Of a stretch of DNA of 10,156 nt, positions 7,321 to 10,156 are shown one piece after another. Origin of the DNA: Nitrospira bacterium HGW-Nitrospira-1 (GTDB lineage Bacteria > Nitrospirota > Thermodesulfovibrionia > Thermodesulfovibrionales > UBA6898); NCBI GenBank assembly GCA_002839535.1, contig PGYF01000043.1, positions 1-10,156 of the forward strand, given 5' to 3'. The notes beneath the pieces are model-generated. The model saw nothing but the letters and a program-made list of their open reading frames with translations, did no database searches and was not told the origin of the DNA. Position numbers and translations under genes: made by a program. Position 1 is the stretch's first letter, and the number at the start of each line of letters is the position of its first letter.

Positions 7321-7325
7321 GCTCA

Positions 7326-7356
7326 TTAACATTCCACTGCAAATTCTTTTTATAAC
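7326..7356 (+). promoter_or_regulatory. possible internal promoter before the CBS-tsaE-nadK-udg segment
   Basis: The nnr-CBS gap (7321-7388) is the largest between genes of the run and is AT-rich. TTAACA at 7326-7331 and TATAAC at 7351-7356 each match 5 of 6 to the consensus boxes, but the spacer of 19 bases is long. TAAAAT at 7361-7366 is an alternative -10. No terminator is seen in front of it, so read-through from upstream is still expected. Confidence 0.25.
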
Positions 7357-7376
7357 ATGTTAAAATTAAAGAAAAA

Positions 7377-7382
7377 AGGGAG
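7377..7382 (+). promoter_or_regulatory. ribosome binding site selecting the CBS-protein start
   Basis: AGGGAG directly abuts an ATG at 7383 but stands 6 bases before the in-frame ATG at 7389. The normal spacing favours 7389, which also begins right at the first CBS motif. Confidence 0.55.
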
Positions 7383-7388
7383 ATGTGT

Positions 7389-7859
7389 ATGCTGAAAGCC
7401 AGGGACATTATGAATAAAAATGTTGTAACGGTCACAAAGGATATGTCCGTTGAAACTCTTGGACGTTTGTTTATGGAAAAGAATATCAGCGGCGCCCCTG
7501 TGCTCGATGAGGAAAACAATATTTTTGGAATTGTTACTGAAAACGACCTGGTAAATCAGAATAAACGTATCCATATTCCAACCATGATAAGACTTTTTGA
7601 CGCCTTGATCCCATTGGGAGGTTTCGGCAGCGTTGAAGAAGAAATACGAAGAATGTCAGCGTCAAAAGTCTCAGAGATATGCTCAAGAGAGGTGGTTACA
7701 GTCTCTCCTGATACCACACTTCAGGATATAGCAACAATAATGTCGGAAAAAAATATACATCTCCTGCCTGTAGTCAGTTCAGGTAAAATTGCAGGCATTA
7801 TCGGCAAAATCGATATCATAAAAGGCATACTGGGTGAAGGCGATAAGCAACAGCGCTGA
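7389..7859 (+). CDS. two-CBS-domain protein
   Basis: A 156-aa cytosolic protein made almost wholly of a tandem CBS pair. CBS1 spans about 3-58 (ARDIMNKNVVTVTKD, GAPVLDEENNIFGIVTENDL) and CBS2 about 95-150 (SEICSREVVTVSPDTT, HLLPVVSSGKIAGIIGKIDI). A 30-35-residue segment between them (about 59-92, HIPTMIRLFDALIPLGG) is amphipathic. Such Bateman modules usually bind adenine nucleotides or S-adenosylmethionine and regulate a partner; here no effector domain is attached, so ligand and partner are unknown. It lies 68 bases after nnr, and its last 26 bases overlap tsaE, so expression with tsaE is likely. A role in sensing adenylate or NAD state would fit the neighbours but is inference. Confidence 0.9.
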   Translation: MLKARDIMNKNVVTVTKDMSVETLGRLFMEKNISGAPVLDEENNIFGIVTENDLVNQNKRIHIPTMIRLFDALIPLGGFGSVEEEIRRMSASKVSEICSREVVTVSPDTTLQDIATIMSEKNIHLLPVVSSGKIAGIIGKIDIIKGILGEGDKQQR

Positions 7860-8274
7860 GGCTACTGAAGAGATAGGGTTTAAGATAGGCAGGAAATTAA
7901 AAACAGGAAATATCGTGCGACTATATGGCGATCTTGGCGCAGGCAAAACAACGATGGTGAAAGGTATCGCCCGTGCCCTGGGGATAGACAGAAAAGATAT
8001 AACAAGCGCCAGTTTTACCATAATTACTGAATATCCGGGCAATCCCCCTTTTTTCCACATTGATCTTTACCGGACATCCGGAGGCGTTGATCTGGACAGC
8101 ACCGGCATATGGGATTGCATCGGAGCTCAATCAATATCAGTTATTGAATGGGCAGATCATGCGGAAGGTGAATTACCCGAAGATTCTTTAAAGGTAACGA
8201 TTTCCGACCTGGGGAATGATGTGAGAGATATTACTATTGAAGGTAAAAATGAAAAAGATTGGGATCATCTGTAA
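7834..8274 (+). CDS. tsaE: TsaE, ATPase of the tRNA t6A37 synthesis complex
   Basis: TsaE works with TsaB and TsaD to place threonylcarbamoyl on A37 of ANN-decoding tRNAs; its ATPase activity supports TsaD turnover. The 146-aa product has the family layout: Walker A GDLGAGKTT (32-40), the switch region ITSASFTIITEY (56-67), HIDLYR (75-80) and IEWADHAEGELPED (104-117). The start is GTG 7834, the only start codon that preserves the conserved N-terminal ISNSAEATEEIG. AAAGG at 7821-7825 is 8 bases upstream, inside the CBS gene. It overlaps the CBS gene by 26 bases and nadK by 26 bases. TsaB and TsaD are not in the window. Confidence 0.96.
   Translation: MKAISNSAEATEEIGFKIGRKLKTGNIVRLYGDLGAGKTTMVKGIARALGIDRKDITSASFTIITEYPGNPPFFHIDLYRTSGGVDLDSTGIWDCIGAQSISVIEWADHAEGELPEDSLKVTISDLGNDVRDITIEGKNEKDWDHL
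8239..8243 (+). promoter_or_regulatory. ribosome binding site selecting the nadK start
   Basis: GAAGG lies 5 bases before ATG 8249, which matches the family N-terminus MKKIGII. A possible TTG at 8237 overlaps this site and has none of its own, so it is rejected as the start. Confidence 0.65.
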
Positions 8275-9100
8275 ACCAGGGAGAAAAGAACCGCAGGAAA
8301 TATTAAAGGAACTTCTCCCCCTGTTAAGACAAAAAGGATGCGAAACATTTGTTGACGCTGATACAGCAGCAGCCCTCAACATCAATGGTTTTTCCTGGGA
8401 CGAAATTGCCTCTCTTGTTGACCTGGTCCTTGTCCTTGGCGGGGATGGGACAATGCTCAAAGTCAGCAGATTAGTGGCTGAGAAAGGCGTCCCTATTTTG
8501 GGGATTAATCTCGGAAGTCTTGGGTTTATCACAGAGGTCAACAGGGATGAAGTCTTCAGCGCTGTCGACAAAATGCTTAATGATGGTTTTGAGATTGAAG
8601 AACGACTGATGCTTTCCGCCGCAATTCACAGAAATGGAAAGAAAATAGCAGAATATACAGTCCTCAACGATGTTGTTATAAACAAAGGCGCCCTTGCGAG
8701 AATCATTGATCTGGAAACAAACATTAACAATATTTATGTTACAACTTTTAAGGCAGACGGCCTGATTATCTCAACCCCGACAGGTTCGACCGCTCATTCC
8801 CTCTCTGCCGGCGGTCCTATACTTTATCCAACGCTTGAAAGTATTGTTTTGACTCCTATCTGTTCGCATACACTAACGAACAGGCCTATTGTATTGCCTG
8901 ATAATTCTAAAATAGAAATTAGCATCAAATCGCCTGGCGGAGATGTTTTTTTGACGCTGGATGGTCAGGTTGGGTTTTCTCTTGGGATGGATGACGTGAT
9001 AGAAATAAACAAGGCCAAATACAAAACAAAACTGCTGATTCCTGTAGAACGTGATTATTTTAAGATTCTCAGGACAAAGCTCAAATGGGGAGAACGTTGA
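8249..9100 (+). CDS. nadK: NAD kinase
   Basis: NadK phosphorylates NAD at the 2' hydroxyl of its adenosine ribose to give NADP; it is a cytosolic homo-oligomer. The 283-aa product is of typical length. It has the GGDGTML motif (64-70) with the catalytic-type Asp66, GINLGSLGFITEV (85-97), LNDVVINKGALARI (139-152; ND in place of the commoner NE), DGLIISTPTGSTAHSLSAGG (170-189) and LDGQ (237-240). ATG 8249 is set by GAAGG upstream. The gene overlaps tsaE by 26 bases and the uracil-DNA glycosylase gene by about 16. Sharing a transcript with nnr would link NADP synthesis to NAD(P)H repair. Confidence 0.97.
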   Translation: MKKIGIICKPGRKEPQEILKELLPLLRQKGCETFVDADTAAALNINGFSWDEIASLVDLVLVLGGDGTMLKVSRLVAEKGVPILGINLGSLGFITEVNRDEVFSAVDKMLNDGFEIEERLMLSAAIHRNGKKIAEYTVLNDVVINKGALARIIDLETNINNIYVTTFKADGLIISTPTGSTAHSLSAGGPILYPTLESIVLTPICSHTLTNRPIVLPDNSKIEISIKSPGGDVFLTLDGQVGFSLGMDDVIEINKAKYKTKLLIPVERDYFKILRTKLKWGER

Positions 9101-9816
9101 GACTACGTTCAGCAGAAAGTATGCATAATCAGAGAGCATCTGTTATCCAGGATGTAAAAAGAATGCTTGAGTATTATCAAGCCTTGGGGTTTGACAGTAT
9201 GCCGTTTTCTACAAAAGCCCTTCTTGGTGCTGCGGGCAGATCTGCTGACGGAAAAATTGCCGATTTGATGCATTTAAGAGAAGAGATAGGCATCTGCCGG
9301 CGTTGTAAACTTTCTCAAGGCAGAAAAAATATTGTTTTCGGCACAGGCAATGCAGATGCAAGAATAATGTTTATCGGAGAGGCGCCGGGGAAAGATGAAG
9401 ACTTACAGGGGGAGCCTTTTGTCGGAGAAGCCGGCATGCTGCTTACCAACCTCATAGAAAAAATGGGCTTTAAGAGAGAAACAGTTTATATCGCCAATAT
9501 AATCAAATGCAGACCTCCCATGAATAGGGATCCTGAAGAAGATGAAATTTTATCTTGCAGGACTTTTCTTGATAAACAGATTGATGTGATTGCCCCGGAA
9601 TTCATTATAACCCTCGGCAGGATAGCCTTAATGACATTGACGAACAACAATAAGATCAAGATAACCGCTGCAAGAGGAAATTTTTTTGAATATAAAGGCG
9701 TCCCTGTTATGCCTACATTTCACCCTGCGTATCTTTTGCGAAATCCAAAGGATAAGTGGCTGACATGGGCTGATGTTCAAAAAGTCCTGGAACGGATGAA
9801 CAACAGTAACTCATGA
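9085..9816 (+). CDS. type-4 uracil-DNA glycosylase ([4Fe-4S])
   Basis: This family removes uracil from DNA, the product of cytosine deamination, to begin base-excision repair. Numbered from ATG 9085 (243 aa), the cluster cysteines are C71 and C74 (ICRRCKLS), C142 (IIKCRPP) and C158 (ILSCRTF). The active-site motif is GEAPGKDEDLQGEPFVGEAG (98-117), and the second motif is HPAYLLR (213-219). An N-terminal helical extension (about 15-65) precedes the core, as in many bacterial members. The start is uncertain. ATG 9085 overlaps nadK and has AGGA 10 bases upstream. TTG 9097 has a better site, GGGGAG at 9087-9092, and overlaps the nadK stop as TTGA. ATG 9121 gives 231 aa with a weak site. The core is unaffected. 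It is the last protein gene of the run. Confidence 0.94.
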   Translation: MGRTLRLRSAESMHNQRASVIQDVKRMLEYYQALGFDSMPFSTKALLGAAGRSADGKIADLMHLREEIGICRRCKLSQGRKNIVFGTGNADARIMFIGEAPGKDEDLQGEPFVGEAGMLLTNLIEKMGFKRETVYIANIIKCRPPMNRDPEEDEILSCRTFLDKQIDVIAPEFIITLGRIALMTLTNNNKIKITAARGNFFEYKGVPVMPTFHPAYLLRNPKDKWLTWADVQKVLERMNNSNS

Positions 9817-9904
9817 CAGAGTGCCTGAATCTTCGACGGCAATAAAGCAAACCATCCGGGGCACACTGTAACATAACTGATGCATGCCCTTTAAACTATT
9901 CCCC

Positions 9905-9935
9905 TTGTTCGTGACAGGTTTTACCCCGATATAAT
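9905..9935 (+). promoter_or_regulatory. putative promoter of the tRNA-Ser gene
   Basis: A perfect TATAAT at 9930-9935 lies 38 bases before the tRNA. The -35 is weak: TTGTTC at 9905-9910 (19-base spacer) or TTCGTG at 9908-9913 (16-base spacer). Initiation near 9942 would give a 5' leader of about 32 nt. A perfect 13-bp palindrome (9936-9948) lies directly on the expected start site. The rest of the stretch 9817-9904 shows no gene and no convincing terminator. Confidence 0.5.
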
Positions 9936-9973
9936 GAATATGATATTCTATGTGATTGTTTCTATCGAAACAT

Positions 9974-10063
9974 GGAGAGGTGCCAGAGCGGTTGAATGGG
10001 ACGGTCTCGAAAATCGTTGTGGGGGCAACTCCACCCAGGGTTCGAATCCCTGCCTCTCCGCCA
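9974..10063 (+). tRNA. tRNA-Ser (anticodon CGA)
   Basis: A 90-nt class II tRNA with encoded CCA. The acceptor arms GGAGAGG (9974-9980) and CCTCTCC (10053-10059) pair fully, with discriminator G 10060 and CCA at 10061-10063. The anticodon stem ACGGT/ATCGT (one G-T pair) encloses loop CTCGAAA with anticodon CGA at 10008-10010, reading UCG. The long variable arm (TGTGG/CCACC type) and T arm CAGGG-TTCGAAT-CCCTG follow. The layout closely matches bacterial tRNA-Ser(CGA). Open frames on both strands here are shadows of the tRNA. Confidence 0.97.
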
Positions 10064-10077
10064 GTTCTGTAAGCCAT

Positions 10078-10156
10078 CCGAAGGCCCTCCGGTATCCATG
10101 CGTCAGGGATCGCCGGAATCTTTCCGGAAGGATTCCGAACAAGTCGGAATGACAAA
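10078..10156 (+). repeat. palindromic dispersed-repeat-like element, cut by the window edge
   Basis: Fifteen bases after the tRNA begins a chain of inverted repeats: CCGAAGG/CCTCCGG at 10078-10092 (one mismatch, 1-base centre); a 22-bp palindrome at 10115-10136 centred on TTCCGGAA (one mismatch); and ATTCCGA/TCGGAAT at 10132-10150 with a 5-base loop. The reverse strand begins in the TTGTCATTCCG style typical of dispersed intergenic repeats in Nitrospirota and delta-proteobacteria. No transposase is present. It could also act as the terminator of the tRNA transcript. The element probably continues beyond the window. Confidence 0.65.

Noticed and set aside
9811..10155. 114-codon open frame on the - strand covering tRNA and repeat, and a 72-codon frame on the + strand
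   Set aside because: Both run through the tRNA-Ser gene and the palindromic repeat; such peptides are a common annotation artefact of these elements.

Overview
The window is a dense, strictly co-directional (+ strand) run of bacterial housekeeping and cofactor genes of moderate GC content. It ends in a tRNA-Ser gene and a palindromic dispersed repeat. All main genes are recognised from family motifs. The hypFDE genes indicate an organism that matures [NiFe]-hydrogenases, so probably one with anaerobic or hydrogen metabolism. The gene style and the repeat resemble Nitrospirota or delta-proteobacterial genomes, but the sequence alone does not settle this.

Layout: 1-60 is the 3' end of an unrecognised gene, followed by a perfect 8-bp-stem hairpin and a plausible promoter. 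Then come hypF (167-2443), hypD (2440-3510) and hypE (3514-4524), which build the Fe(CN)2CO centre of [NiFe]-hydrogenases; hypC is absent from its common place between hypF and hypD. Next are pdxJ (vitamin B6), acpS (holo-acyl-carrier-protein synthase), and a bifunctional NAD(P)HX repair enzyme (nnr). After a 68-bp gap with a possible internal promoter come a two-CBS-domain protein, tsaE (tRNA t6A synthesis), nadK (NAD kinase) and a type-4 Fe-S uracil-DNA glycosylase. These last four overlap one another by 26, 26 and about 16 nt. A separate tRNA-Ser(CGA) unit with its own TATAAT box follows, then a repeat made of nested palindromes that runs to the window edge.

The genes share a cofactor theme: hydrogenase metal-centre assembly, PLP synthesis, carrier-protein activation, NAD(P) repair and NADP synthesis. 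The operon itself is ordinary. The most unusual material is inside hypF. Two different heptanucleotide tandem arrays sit in two inter-domain or loop positions. In addition, the YrdC-like domain lacks a stretch of roughly 17-20 residues that normally carries the family's DDSVVR motif, although the frame is intact. No CRISPR array, insertion sequence, prophage or defence system is visible.
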